Shown here one piece after another: positions 24,441 through 32,618 of a stretch of 64,000 bases of DNA; positions within the stretch are counted from its first letter, which is position 1, and each line of letters begins with the position of its first letter. Under the pieces are notes generated by a model. It had not been told where the DNA came from, ran no database searches, and was given only the letters and a program-made list of their open reading frames with translations. Location: the NCBI RefSeq assembly GCF_003837805.1, contig NZ_RQIT01000024.1:1-64000 (forward strand). Reading direction: 5' to 3'. This stretch comes from Bradyrhizobium sp. RP6 (GTDB lineage Bacteria; Pseudomonadota; Alphaproteobacteria; Rhizobiales; Xanthobacteraceae). The position numbers were made by a program, and so were the translations under genes.

Positions 24441-25487
24441 ATGACGCTGGGCTCTGACGTTTCCGGCATGACGACCACCGCAGCGAGCGCCGCCGCGAAG
24501 GGGCTGTCGATCGTCGTCCCCGTCTATAACGAGGCGGCGGGCCTCGCTGCCCTGCATCAGCGCATCTGCGATCTCGCAAAGACGCTGCGGCAGCGCTATC
24601 GGCTGTCTTGCGAGGTCGTCTACGTCGACGACGGCAGCAAGGATGCGACGCTGTCGATCGCCCGGTCGCTGCCGGCCGACGCGATCGACGTCCAGGTGGT
24701 GTCGCTGTCGCGCAATTTCGGCAAGGAGGCCGCGCTGATGGCAGGCCTCGACCATGCCCGGCTCGGCGCCGTCATGTTCATGGACGGGGACGGCCAGCAT
24801 CCGCCGGCGCTCATCGAACAGCTGGTGCGGCACTGGATCGATGACGGCTACGACGTCGTCTACACCGCCAAGGCGCATCGCGACAACGAGCCCTTCTTGC
24901 GCCGGGTCGCGGTGCACGGCTTCTACGCGCTGATCAATTGGGGCGCACGCCAGAAGATTCCCGAGGACGCCGGCGATTTCCGCCTGCTGTCGCCGCGCGC
25001 GGTCGCCGCACTCAGGCAGTTGCCGGAACGCAACCGCTTCTTCAAAGGCCTCGCCAGCTGGATCGGCTTTCGCCAGATCCGCGTCGACTACGAGCCTGCG
25101 GCGCGCGTCCATGGCGTCACCACCTTCAACGCCGCAAGCCTGCTCGGCCTCTCGATCGAGGGTCTGACATCGTTTTCGGTGGCACCGCTGCGCTTCGCCA
25201 GCCTGCTCGGCGTCATTCTCGCCGGAGGTGCCTTCCTGTTCGGCCTGTCGATCCTCTGGGAGGTGTTCACGACCGGCAAGCAGGTGCCCGGCTATCCCTC
25301 GCTCGTGATCGGCCTGATGACGATCGGCGGCGTGCAGCTCATCATGATCGGCATCGTCGGCGAATATATCGGCAAGATCCTTTCCGAGCTGAAGGCGCGC
25401 CCGATCTACTTCGTCGCCGAGCACAGCGAAAAGCACTCCGAGGCCGGCAAGGCCAACGACGCCCCGAACAGGACGGCCGCCGAATGA
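24441..25487 (+). CDS. Glycosyltransferase family 2 (ArnC/GtrB/DPM1-like)
   Basis: 348 residues. The GT-A domain has SIVVPVYNEAAGLAAL, YVDDGSKDATL, the metal-site FMDGDGQHPP, and the acceptor region EDAGDFRLLSPRAV. Two C-terminal membrane helices (about 235-262 and 272-300) mark it as a polyprenyl-phosphate sugar transferase of the ArnC/GtrB type, placing a sugar on a lipid carrier at the cytoplasmic face. It overlaps the ChbG/NaxD-type deacetylase gene by 4 bp (ATGA), so both probably act on one lipid-linked amino sugar (inference). ATG 24468 is an alternative start. Confidence 0.92.
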   Translation: MTLGSDVSGMTTTAASAAAKGLSIVVPVYNEAAGLAALHQRICDLAKTLRQRYRLSCEVVYVDDGSKDATLSIARSLPADAIDVQVVSLSRNFGKEAALMAGLDHARLGAVMFMDGDGQHPPALIEQLVRHWIDDGYDVVYTAKAHRDNEPFLRRVAVHGFYALINWGARQKIPEDAGDFRLLSPRAVAALRQLPERNRFFKGLASWIGFRQIRVDYEPAARVHGVTTFNAASLLGLSIEGLTSFSVAPLRFASLLGVILAGGAFLFGLSILWEVFTTGKQVPGYPSLVIGLMTIGGVQLIMIGIVGEYIGKILSELKARPIYFVAEHSEKHSEAGKANDAPNRTAAE

Positions 25488-26329
25488 GCGCGGCCGCGAG
25501 CCCGCGGCGAATCTGGCTCTGCGCCGACGATTACGGTATCAGCCCGGGCGTCAACCGCGCCATCCGCGACCTGATCGAACGCGGCCGCCTCAACGCCACC
25601 TCGGTGATGATGGTGGGTGCAGCGATCGAACGCAGCGAGATCGAGGCGCTTCAGTCAGCAGCAAAGCCGAACCCGCGCTGCACGATCGGATTGCACGTGA
25701 CGCTGTCGGCGCCGTTCCGGCCGCTCACCATGCATTTCCGACCGCTCGACGGCGACATGTTCATGCCGTTTCCGAAGCTGCTGCGCGCGGGCGTTTTGCG
25801 GCGGCTCGACCGGGAATTCTTCCGCAACGAAGTCAAGGCGCAGCTGGCAGCCTTCATGGACGCGTTCGGGCGCGCCCCTGACTTCGTCGACGGTCACCAG
25901 CACGTGCAGCTCTATCCGCAGGTGCGCGACGGTTTCGTCGATGCGGTCGCCGAGACTGCGCCAAACGCCTGGGTGCGTCAGGGCGGGCGCGATCTGCCGC
26001 TCAGGCAACGGCTGGCCTCACCAAAAGCTCTGGTGCTCGACAGCCTCAGCGCGCAATTCCGCCGCCGCGCCGGCAGCGCCGGCCTCAGCTTCAACCCCGG
26101 CTTCGCCGGCGCCTATGATTTTACGCGCGACGCCGATTTCGGCGCGCTGATGCGGCAATTCCTGGAAGGCCTTCCCGACGGCGGTCTCGTGATGTGCCAT
26201 CCCGGCTTCGTCGATGACGTCCTCGCCGGCCTCGACCCGATGACCGATGTCCGCGAGCGCGAGCACGCCTACCTCTCGGGCGAAGCCTTCGCGCGCCTGC
26301 TGGCGGACAGCAACGTGACACTGGGATGA
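25484..26329 (+). CDS. ChbG/HpnK (YdjC) family carbohydrate deacetylase
   Basis: 281 residues. Metal and catalytic motifs are CADDYGISPGVNRAI (about 13-27), IGLHVTLS, and FVDGHQHVQLYP, with a late GLVMCHPGFVDD. The family removes N-acetyl groups from chito-oligosaccharides (ChbG), acts in hopanoid clusters (HpnK), or deacetylates undecaprenyl-phosphate GalNAc for lipid A decoration (NaxD). Its start overlaps the ArnC-like transferase stop by 4 bp, which favours the lipid-linked sugar role (inference). Confidence 0.92.
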   Translation: MSAAASPRRIWLCADDYGISPGVNRAIRDLIERGRLNATSVMMVGAAIERSEIEALQSAAKPNPRCTIGLHVTLSAPFRPLTMHFRPLDGDMFMPFPKLLRAGVLRRLDREFFRNEVKAQLAAFMDAFGRAPDFVDGHQHVQLYPQVRDGFVDAVAETAPNAWVRQGGRDLPLRQRLASPKALVLDSLSAQFRRRAGSAGLSFNPGFAGAYDFTRDADFGALMRQFLEGLPDGGLVMCHPGFVDDVLAGLDPMTDVREREHAYLSGEAFARLLADSNVTLG

Positions 26330-26456
26330 AACCGGCGAAGAGCTGGCCCAGGAGGCAGCTTGTCGCATACGGAAATTTAATCCGGCCGGCACTGTTGGGG
26401 CCACAATGGAACCCTACATCTCCTCCGCGCTTGGTTTCGCGCGAAGGAGACAGATC

Positions 26457-27290
26457 ATGACGCCGCAGGAACGCCAGCTCGTCGACGACCTTTTTGACCG
26501 GCTTTCTAAGCTGGAGAATGCACCGCGCGATCCCGATGCGGTCGCCGCGATCTCCGACGGCCTGCGCAAGGCGCCCGGCGCCGTCTATGCGCTGGTGCAG
26601 ACCACGCTGTTGCAGGACGAAGCGCTGAAGCGCGCCCATGACCGCATCCAGCAGCTGGAAGCCGCCCAAGCGCCCGAGCCCGCCCAGTCCGGCGGCTTCC
26701 TCGACACCATGCGCGACACGCTGTTCGGCGGGAGCCCCTCGCGTGGTTCGGTTCCGAACGTGCCGCCGCGTGAGCAGCGGCCGGTCTGGAACACCGGCCA
26801 GGCGATGCAGCAGACGCAGCCGGGCTACGGCCAGCCGCCTTACGGGCAGGCCTATGGCCAGGGGCCGGGTCCGGGCTATGGCGCTCCGCCGGTGGGCGGT
26901 GGCGGCGGCTCGTTCCTTGGCACGGCGGCGGCGGCCGCGGCCGGCGTCGTCGGCGGCTCGCTGCTGCTCTCCAGCATCCGCGGCATGATGGGTGGATCGC
27001 ATCAGCAGGCTTTTGGCGACACTACGATCATCGAGGAGCGCGGCGGCGGTGCAGGTGGAAGCCCCTGGGGCGGCAGCGATCAGTCGGGCGGTTCGCTGTC
27101 GCGCGATGCCGGCCTCAACGACATCGGCTCGAACCGTGATTCCCGCCAGGGCTTCTTCGACCAGGCCTCGAACGACGACCGGAACAACAACAACGACCAG
27201 AATTACGACAACGATCACGACGACAACATGGACATGGCCGACGACAGCGATTTCGGCGACGGAGACGACGGCGGCAGCGACTACGCGTGA
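26457..27290 (+). CDS. DUF2076 domain-containing protein
   Basis: About 277 residues. The DUF2076 domain fills the first ~75 residues (MTPQERQLVDDLFDRLSKLE, then AVYALVQTTLLQDEALKRAH). A low-complexity Gly/Pro/Gln/Tyr region follows, with an Ala/Gly-rich hydrophobic stretch (AAAAAAGVVGGSLLLSSIRG). The C-terminus is highly acidic and Asn-rich (DDRNNNNDQNYDNDHDDNM). Start 26457 has a GCGAAGGAGA site; an upstream ATG at 26406 is less likely. Probably envelope-associated; function unknown. A good terminator follows at 27316. Confidence 0.88.
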   Translation: MTPQERQLVDDLFDRLSKLENAPRDPDAVAAISDGLRKAPGAVYALVQTTLLQDEALKRAHDRIQQLEAAQAPEPAQSGGFLDTMRDTLFGGSPSRGSVPNVPPREQRPVWNTGQAMQQTQPGYGQPPYGQAYGQGPGPGYGAPPVGGGGGSFLGTAAAAAAGVVGGSLLLSSIRGMMGGSHQQAFGDTTIIEERGGGAGGSPWGGSDQSGGSLSRDAGLNDIGSNRDSRQGFFDQASNDDRNNNNDQNYDNDHDDNMDMADDSDFGDGDDGGSDYA

Positions 27291-27315
27291 CGCCGATCTA
27301 TGACGCATGCAAGCG

Positions 27316-27342
27316 AACGGCCGCCGATGAGGCGGCCGTTTT
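27316..27342 (+). terminator. Rho-independent terminator after the DUF2076 gene
   Basis: A stem of AACGGCCGCC paired with GGCGGCCGTT around the loop gatga, followed by a short T run. It begins 26 bp after the stop codon. Confidence 0.75.
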
Positions 27343-27407
27343 CATGAGATGCGTCTTGCTCGGGCGTCCTTCCTTCTCCCTGCAACAAGGAGAGAGGGCA
27401 ACGACGA

Positions 27408-28208
27408 TCACATCACCACAACCTTGGTGCCGACATTGACGCGACCGTAGAGGTCGATGACGTCCTCGTTGCGCATACGGATGCAACCGGAGGAGACGTT
27501 GGTGCCGATGGTCCAGGGCTCGTTGGAGCCGTGAATCCGGTAGAGCGTCGAGCCGAGATACATCGCGCGGGCGCCAAGAGGATTTTCCGGACCGCCTTCC
27601 ATGTGCCGGGGCAGATCGGGACGGCGCGCGAGCATTTCCTTCGGCGGCGTCCAGTCCGGCCATTCGCGCTTGGCGGTGATCGACTTCACGCCGGACCAGG
27701 TGAAGCCGGGACGGCCGACGCCGATGCCGTAGCGCATCGCCCTGCCGTTGCCCTCGACGAGATAGAGAAACTTGTTCGGCGTATCGACCACGATGGTGCC
27801 GGGACTTTCGTTACCGTTATAGTCAACGAGTTGTTTCTCGAATCTCGGATCGAACGGACGCTGCCGCGGGTCGACCGCCTCTTGCTGGAGAGCTGCGCCT
27901 TGCATCTGCGGCTCGCCCATTGGAGGCAGGCGGCGCTGATCGTAATAGGCCGGCTGCTGCTGATACACCGGCTGCTGCGGCGCGTAGGCCGGACCGCGGC
28001 CGGGACCGTCGCCGAACAGGAACTCGATGAAGCCGCCACCCATGTTCGAATTGGAAGCGACGCGCACCGGCGTCGGCGGCACCTGCGGCGCATAGAGCAC
28101 CGCGGGTGGATCGTTCGGCACGCTGTTGTCGAAGGCGCTGGCGTCGTTGGCGCCGGCCATGAAGGTGCAAGCGCTGCCGAGCAGCGCGACAGACATTTTC
28201 TTGAACAT
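27408..28208 (-). CDS. L,D-transpeptidase (YkuD domain)
   Basis: 266 residues with a signal peptide (MFKKMSVALLGSACTFMAGA, cleavage near DASAF). A Pro/Gln-rich linker spans about 60-120. The C-terminal YkuD domain carries YRIHGSNEP and the catalytic VSSGCIRMRNEDV motif (Cys about 247). Such enzymes make 3-3 cross-links in peptidoglycan or attach proteins to it. Start 28208 is chosen at the signal peptide; the longer open frame to 28343 runs through non-coding leader. Confidence 0.94.
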   Translation of the reverse strand: MFKKMSVALLGSACTFMAGANDASAFDNSVPNDPPAVLYAPQVPPTPVRVASNSNMGGGFIEFLFGDGPGRGPAYAPQQPVYQQQPAYYDQRRLPPMGEPQMQGAALQQEAVDPRQRPFDPRFEKQLVDYNGNESPGTIVVDTPNKFLYLVEGNGRAMRYGIGVGRPGFTWSGVKSITAKREWPDWTPPKEMLARRPDLPRHMEGGPENPLGARAMYLGSTLYRIHGSNEPWTIGTNVSSGCIRMRNEDVIDLYGRVNVGTKVVVM

Positions 28209-28522
28209 CGACGTACTCTGTACTGTTTCGTCTAGATCACATGCGCCGTGGAAGCTGCCTGGCTGATCGGCGCCCGCGACGTGGTCAATAAAAAGCAAAA
28301 GCCGTTGCGTTTGGTAAACGGATCGGGCGTTTGGATTCACCACGTCGCAAGCGACGGCGCAATTTGGCGATCAGCGTTTATTTTCCATGAATGCCGCGCG
28401 TCCATGGTTAATCGCTTCTTCGCGCAGCCTCGCGCGCGGCCGCCCGGCAGTTCCCGCTGTGAACTTCGTGTTAAATCGCTTCTGCCTACAAAGACGCGTG
28501 AATGAGGTGGGGGAGTATCCTG
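28209..28522. other. Divergent promoter region, no gene seen
   Basis: 314 bp between the leftward L,D-transpeptidase gene and the rightward CheZ-like gene. It must hold both promoters. It is less GC-rich than the flanks, but I could not fix -35/-10 pairs or a palindromic operator. Confidence 0.45.
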
Positions 28523-29302
28523 ATGGCTGTTCACCGCAAACGTTTTCGTGTCGAGGATATCGTCGGTGGCGAGATGCCCATTCTAGACGTAACTGAAGAG
28601 GCTCCCCCGATGCATAGCGAAATCATGGCCGAGCTGCGCGCGATCCGCGCACAGATGGCGAAGGGCACTGCACCGCTGTCCGGCAGCGCAGCCATGGCGG
28701 CAATCGATGCCTCGACGGCCCACGAGCTCGCCGAAGCGCGCACCATGCTGGAGACCTACCGGGCACAGATCGAGCAGTGCGAGAAGCTGAAGGTCGAGCT
28801 CGACCTCATCCACGACGCCATCGACCGTACCAAGCGCGAGATCGCGACGCTGCACGGCAAGAGCTTCGACGGCGGCGAAATGGCCAAGGTCAATGGCGAG
28901 CTCGGCGCGGTGGTCGGCGGCACCGAGCAGGCGACCCAGCAGATCCTCGAAGCCGCTGAATCGATCGACCAGGCCGCCAGCGCGATGTCCAAGGTGGACT
29001 CGGCCGATCAGCAGAAGCGGCTGGCCGACGACATCCAGGAACGCGTCATCTCGATCTTCGAGGCCTGCAACTTCCAGGACCTGACCGGCCAGCGCATCAG
29101 CAAGGTCATGACCACGATGAAGTTCATCGAGCAGCACATCAATGCGATGATGGACATCTGGGGCGGCGTCGACGCCATCAAGGCCCATGTCCCCGCGCAT
29201 GTCGACAACCGCAGCGACGACGAGAAGCTCCTCAACGGCCCGAAGCTCGCCGGCGACGTCGGCCATGCCTCGCAGGACGACATCGACGCGTTGTTCGACT
29301 GA
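28523..29302 (+). CDS. cheZ: Protein phosphatase CheZ-like
   Basis: 259 residues, mostly helical. The CheZ active-site block ACNFQDLTGQRISKVM is at about 181-196, with the Asp and Gln (D186, Q190) that in enterobacterial CheZ dephosphorylate CheY. The C-terminus ends in a short acidic helix (QDDIDALFD), like the CheY-binding tail. Start 28523 is set by GGGGGAG about 8 nt upstream; the upstream ATG 28502 is less likely. No other chemotaxis or flagellar gene is in the window. A terminator follows. Confidence 0.88.
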   Translation: MAVHRKRFRVEDIVGGEMPILDVTEEAPPMHSEIMAELRAIRAQMAKGTAPLSGSAAMAAIDASTAHELAEARTMLETYRAQIEQCEKLKVELDLIHDAIDRTKREIATLHGKSFDGGEMAKVNGELGAVVGGTEQATQQILEAAESIDQAASAMSKVDSADQQKRLADDIQERVISIFEACNFQDLTGQRISKVMTTMKFIEQHINAMMDIWGGVDAIKAHVPAHVDNRSDDEKLLNGPKLAGDVGHASQDDIDALFD

Positions 29303-29322
29303 GCGGGCGCATACGGAAAAGC

Positions 29323-29356
29323 AAAACGCCGGTCCTGGGGCCGGCGTTTTTTGTTT
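29323..29356 (+). terminator. Rho-independent terminator after cheZ
   Basis: A perfect stem AAAACGCCGG / CCGGCGTTTT with an 8-nt loop (tcctgggg), followed by further Ts, 21 bp after the stop codon. It is a strong intrinsic terminator. Confidence 0.85.
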
Positions 29357-29367
29357 TGTCTCTCGCT

Positions 29368-29471
29368 GTCATTCCGGGGCGGTCCGCAGGACCGAACCCG
29401 GACTCCAGAGCTTTAGGGCGGCGGACTCACATCGAGATTCCGGGTTCGCGCTTCGCGGGCCCCGGAATGAC
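29368..29471. repeat. Interspersed GTCATTCCGGGGC-type repeat
   Basis: A 104-bp element with complementary ends (GTCATTCCGGGGC and GCCCCGGAATGAC) and an internal inverted core, between cheZ and the converging lipoprotein gene. It belongs to the same general class as the GTCATGCCC elements but has a different core. Confidence 0.7.
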
Positions 29472-29482
29472 GGAGACGAGCG

Positions 29483-30004
29483 TCACGCCCGCGGCGCGCA
29501 GCGGACGTAGACCATGTTGCCGTAGCGGGTGGCGGCGTCCTTGTCGATGAAGCGGGTGATCAGGACGCGGCCGTCGAAGGAGATGATCTCGCGATCCTGC
29601 TCGCCAGGGGTCGGCCCCGCCGGTCCGATGTAGTTCTTGCCGCTCGGCGAGCCCTTCAGCCGCAGTTCCTGTGGCGTCGCCTGGTCGGCCAGATGCATGA
29701 TCACGCCGCCCGAGGAGCCAGCCGTGATCACATAGGGGTTCTTGCACTGCGCCCGGGCGGCAGCCTCGGTGCGGGCGCGGTCGGCCGGGTTCTGGAACGA
29801 GGCGAGACCCCAGCGACCAACGATCTCGTCGGCGCGGATGGTGGCCGGCATTTCCGGAGCTGTGCCGGGTTCGGCTTCGGGCGGCGGCGAGGACGACGAG
29901 AAGGACGGCAGGCTCATGCCGCCGCCGCAGGCGCCCAGCAACAGCGCCAGACAGGAGGCTGCCGCCAGATTGGCAACCGTGCGCGCGTGAGCTGAACTGA
30001 TCAT
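29483..30004 (-). CDS. Putative lipoprotein, unknown function
   Basis: 173 residues. The N-terminus is a lipoprotein signal (CLALLLGAC, lipobox LGAC near residue 26) followed by a Ser/Pro linker. The mature domain is about 110 residues (VGRWGLASFQNPADRARTEA, CKNPYVITAGSSGGVIMHL, GRVLITRFIDKDAATRYGN), resembling small conserved envelope proteins of rhizobia. Start 30004 has GGGGGAA upstream; the longer frame to 30073 is not needed. Convergent with cheZ, divergent from groES. Confidence 0.8.
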   Translation of the reverse strand: MISSAHARTVANLAAASCLALLLGACGGGMSLPSFSSSSPPPEAEPGTAPEMPATIRADEIVGRWGLASFQNPADRARTEAAARAQCKNPYVITAGSSGGVIMHLADQATPQELRLKGSPSGKNYIGPAGPTPGEQDREIISFDGRVLITRFIDKDAATRYGNMVYVRCAPRA

Positions 30005-30160
30005 GGCATTCCCCCGAACAAGACGACGGCCGCACCCCTCCCGCAGCCAAGCGCAAAACCGCTGCCGGAGCAATGACGTCCTTCTGTAAGCCGACGCCCC
30101 GAACGAGTTTCCAATGCCACCATCCTATATCCGCCTCAACAATCGCTTAACCACCTTTGC

Positions 30161-30189
30161 TTGACAGGATCGCGGCCAAGCCATATTTC
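30161..30189 (+). promoter_or_regulatory. Probable sigma-70-type promoter of groES-groEL
   Basis: A TTGACA -35 box at 30161-30166 is followed at about 17 bp by TATTTC (30184-30189) as a weak -10. The CIRCE operator begins 11 bp further on, so a bound repressor would cover the transcription start. Placement in the lipoprotein-groES gap fits the operon; the -10 is only approximate. Confidence 0.55.
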
Positions 30190-30200
30190 CGGGCCCACTA

Positions 30201-30227
30201 TTAGCACTCGGAAAGCCCGATTGCTAA
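30201..30227. promoter_or_regulatory. CIRCE element (HrcA operator)
   Basis: TTAGCACTC, a 9-nt spacer, then GATTGCTAA. This is the CIRCE inverted repeat with one mismatch in the right arm (consensus GAGTGCTAA). It lies about 93 bp upstream of the groES start and just past the promoter, the usual place for HrcA repression that is relieved by heat. Confidence 0.85.
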
Positions 30228-30320
30228 GCGCGCCGTTCGATCCCTCGGGGAGAGGGTGGACGGACGCGCCGCCCCACCGACTTCCACTACTTCCGAAGCG
30301 AGCCTCCAAAGGGAAACGTC

Positions 30321-30617
30321 ATGGCTAAATCCAAATTTCGTCCGCTGCATGACCGTGTCGTGGTCAAACGTATCGACGCCGAGGAAAAGACCAAGGGCGG
30401 CATCATCATTCCCGACACCGCCAAGGAAAAGCCGTCGCAGGGCGAAGTCGTCGCCGTCGGCCCCGGCGGCCGCGATGAGACCGGCAAGCTGATTCCGATC
30501 GACCTCAAGGTCGGCGACCGCGTGCTGTTCGGCAAGTGGTCGGGCACCGAGGTCAAGATCGACAACGAAGAGCTCCTGATCATGAAGGAGTCGGACATCA
30601 TGGGCGTGCTGGCCTAA
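30321..30617 (+). CDS. groES: Co-chaperonin GroES
   Basis: 98 residues, normal length. It shows the conserved KFRPLHDRVVVKRIDAEEKT start, the mobile loop TKGGIIIPDTA, EVVAVGPGGRDETGK, and VLFGKWSGTEVKI. It forms the heptameric lid of the GroEL chamber. It is first gene of the groES-groEL operon behind a CIRCE element. A 170-bp spacer containing an interspersed repeat separates it from groEL, longer than usual. Bradyrhizobium species often carry several groESL copies; this looks like a HrcA-controlled one (inference from CIRCE). Confidence 0.98.
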   Translation: MAKSKFRPLHDRVVVKRIDAEEKTKGGIIIPDTAKEKPSQGEVVAVGPGGRDETGKLIPIDLKVGDRVLFGKWSGTEVKIDNEELLIMKESDIMGVLA

Positions 30618-30652
30618 GGCCATCTGCCTGAACGGCCGCTGAATGTGCCGCT

Positions 30653-30728
30653 GTCATGCCCGAGCTCGACCCGGGCATCCATCATTGTTCGCAAGATGAT
30701 GGATTGCCGGGTCAAGCCCGGCAATGAC
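30653..30728. repeat. GTCATGCCC-type repeat between groES and groEL
   Basis: A 76-bp element from GTCATGCCCGAG to CCCGGCAATGAC with an inverted centre (ATCCATCATT... and ...GATGATGGAT). Same family as 22002-22083 and 59386-59472. Inside an operon it may form an mRNA hairpin that affects the groES/groEL ratio (inference). Confidence 0.75.
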
Positions 30729-30787
30729 GGAGAAAGCGCAACCCAGCACAGCACAAGACACATCATAAACACGAGGGATTGCAGACC

Positions 30788-32419
30788 ATGGCTGCCAAAG
30801 ACGTCAAGTTTTCCGGAGACGCGCGCGATCGCATGCTGCGCGGCGTCGACATTCTCGCCAACGCCGTCAAGGTGACGCTCGGCCCGAAGGGCCGCAACGT
30901 CGTCATCGAGAAGTCGTTCGGCGCGCCCCGCATCACCAAGGACGGTGTCACCGTCGCCAAGGAGATCGAGCTCGAGGACAAGTTCGAGAACATGGGCGCC
31001 CAGATGGTGCGTGAGGTCGCCTCCAAGACCAACGACCTCGCCGGCGACGGCACCACCACCGCGACCGTGCTGGCCCAGGCCATCGTGCGTGAAGGCGCCA
31101 AGGCGGTCGCCGCCGGCATGAACCCGATGGATCTCAAGCGCGGCATCGACACCGCGGTCGCCGCCGTCGTCAAGGACATCGAAAAGCGCGCCAAGCCGGT
31201 CGCCGCCTCCTCCGAGGTCGCCCAGGTCGGCACCATCTCGGCCAATGGCGACGCCGCCATCGGCAAGATGATCGCTCAGGCGATGCAGAAGGTCGGCAAC
31301 GAGGGCGTCATCACCGTCGAGGAAAACAAGTCGCTCGACACCGAGGTGGACATCGTCGAGGGCATGAAGTTCGACCGCGGCTATCTCAGCCCCTACTTCG
31401 TCACCAACGCCGAGAAGATGACCGCCGAGCTCGAGGACGCCTACATCCTCCTGCACGAGAAGAAGCTCTCGGGCCTGCAGGCCATGCTGCCGGTGCTGGA
31501 AGCCGTGGTGCAGTCGGGCAAGCCGCTCGTCATCATCGCCGAGGACGTCGAGGGCGAGGCGCTGGCCACCCTGGTCGTGAACCGCCTGCGTGGCGGCCTC
31601 AAGGTTGCCGCCGTGAAGGCGCCAGGCTTCGGCGACCGCCGCAAGGCCATGCTGGAGGATATCGCCATCCTGACCGGCGGCCAGCTGATCTCCGAGGAGC
31701 TCGGCATCAAGCTCGAGAACGTCACGGTGAAGATGCTGGGACGCGCGGGCAAGGTGGTGATCGACAAGGAAAACACCACGATCGTCAAGGGCGCCGGCAA
31801 GAAGCCCGAGATCGAGGCGCGCGTCGGCCAGATCAAGGCCCAGATCGAGGAGACCACCTCGGATTACGACCGTGAGAAGCTCCAGGAGCGCCTGGCCAAG
31901 CTCGCCGGCGGCGTCGCGGTGATCCGCGTCGGCGGCGCCACCGAGATCGAGGTCAAGGAGAAGAAGGACCGCGTCGAGGACGCGCTGAACGCCACCCGCG
32001 CTGCGGTGCAGGAAGGCATCGTCCCCGGCGGCGGCGTCGCGCTGCTCCGCGCCAAGAAGGCGGTGGGCCGTCTCACCAACGCCAACGACGACGTCCAGGC
32101 CGGCATCAACATCGTGCTGAAGGCACTGGAAGCCCCGATCCGCCAGATCTCCGAGAACGCGGGCGTGGAAGGCTCGATCGTCGTCGGCAAGATCCTGGAG
32201 AACAAGTCCGAGACCTTCGGCTTCGACGCCCAGAACGAGGACTATGTCGACATGGTCGAGAAGGGCATCATCGACCCCGCCAAGGTGGTGCGCACCGCGC
32301 TCCAGGACGCCTCCTCCGTGGCCGGCCTGCTGGTGACCACCGAGGCCATGGTCGCCGAGCTGCCGAAGAAGGAAGCTCCGCCGGCCATGCCGGCCGGCGG
32401 CGGCATGGGCGGCTTCTAA
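30788..32419 (+). CDS. groEL: Chaperonin GroEL
   Basis: 543 residues. It has typical GroEL blocks: AAKDVKFSGDARDRMLRGVD, LGPKGRNVVIEKSFGAP, the ATP-site AGDGTTTATVLAQAI, EGMKFDRGYLSPYFVT, and a Gly/Met-rich end (GGGMGGF). It forms the double-ring chaperonin with GroES. ATG 30788 is chosen over an in-frame start at 30779; a GAGGGA site precedes it. A strong terminator follows 25 bp after the stop. Confidence 0.99.
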   Translation: MAAKDVKFSGDARDRMLRGVDILANAVKVTLGPKGRNVVIEKSFGAPRITKDGVTVAKEIELEDKFENMGAQMVREVASKTNDLAGDGTTTATVLAQAIVREGAKAVAAGMNPMDLKRGIDTAVAAVVKDIEKRAKPVAASSEVAQVGTISANGDAAIGKMIAQAMQKVGNEGVITVEENKSLDTEVDIVEGMKFDRGYLSPYFVTNAEKMTAELEDAYILLHEKKLSGLQAMLPVLEAVVQSGKPLVIIAEDVEGEALATLVVNRLRGGLKVAAVKAPGFGDRRKAMLEDIAILTGGQLISEELGIKLENVTVKMLGRAGKVVIDKENTTIVKGAGKKPEIEARVGQIKAQIEETTSDYDREKLQERLAKLAGGVAVIRVGGATEIEVKEKKDRVEDALNATRAAVQEGIVPGGGVALLRAKKAVGRLTNANDDVQAGINIVLKALEAPIRQISENAGVEGSIVVGKILENKSETFGFDAQNEDYVDMVEKGIIDPAKVVRTALQDASSVAGLLVTTEAMVAELPKKEAPPAMPAGGGMGGF

Positions 32420-32443
32420 GCCTCCGTTCCATCGCAGTATTGC

Positions 32444-32473
32444 GAAGGCCGCCTCCGGGCGGCCTTCTTTTTT
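32444..32473 (+). terminator. Rho-independent terminator of groES-groEL
   Basis: A 10-bp stem GAAGGCCGCC / GGCGGCCTTC with the loop tccg, followed by TTTTTT. It lies 25 bp after the groEL stop. Confidence 0.9.
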
Positions 32474-32549
32474 GCCGACCCTGCCTCTTTCGCTTTCCAA
32501 TTCAACCGCCAGCCAAAAACCACTACGGTGGCGCCGATTCTAACTGTTT

Positions 32550-32598
32550 GGGCATGATCCTCTCGGGAAACCGCTTCACACTTTTCCGGATCATGCCC
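32550..32598. repeat. Interspersed GGGCATGATCC palindrome
   Basis: An inverted repeat with ends GGGCATGATCC and GGATCATGCCC around an AAACCGCTTCACACTTTTCC core, 21 bp upstream of the next gene. A related copy (GAGCACAATCC... GGATCATGC) is at 56438-56487. Confidence 0.7.
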
Positions 32599-32618
32599 GT
32601 TGCCCGAGGTCTTCGTCG

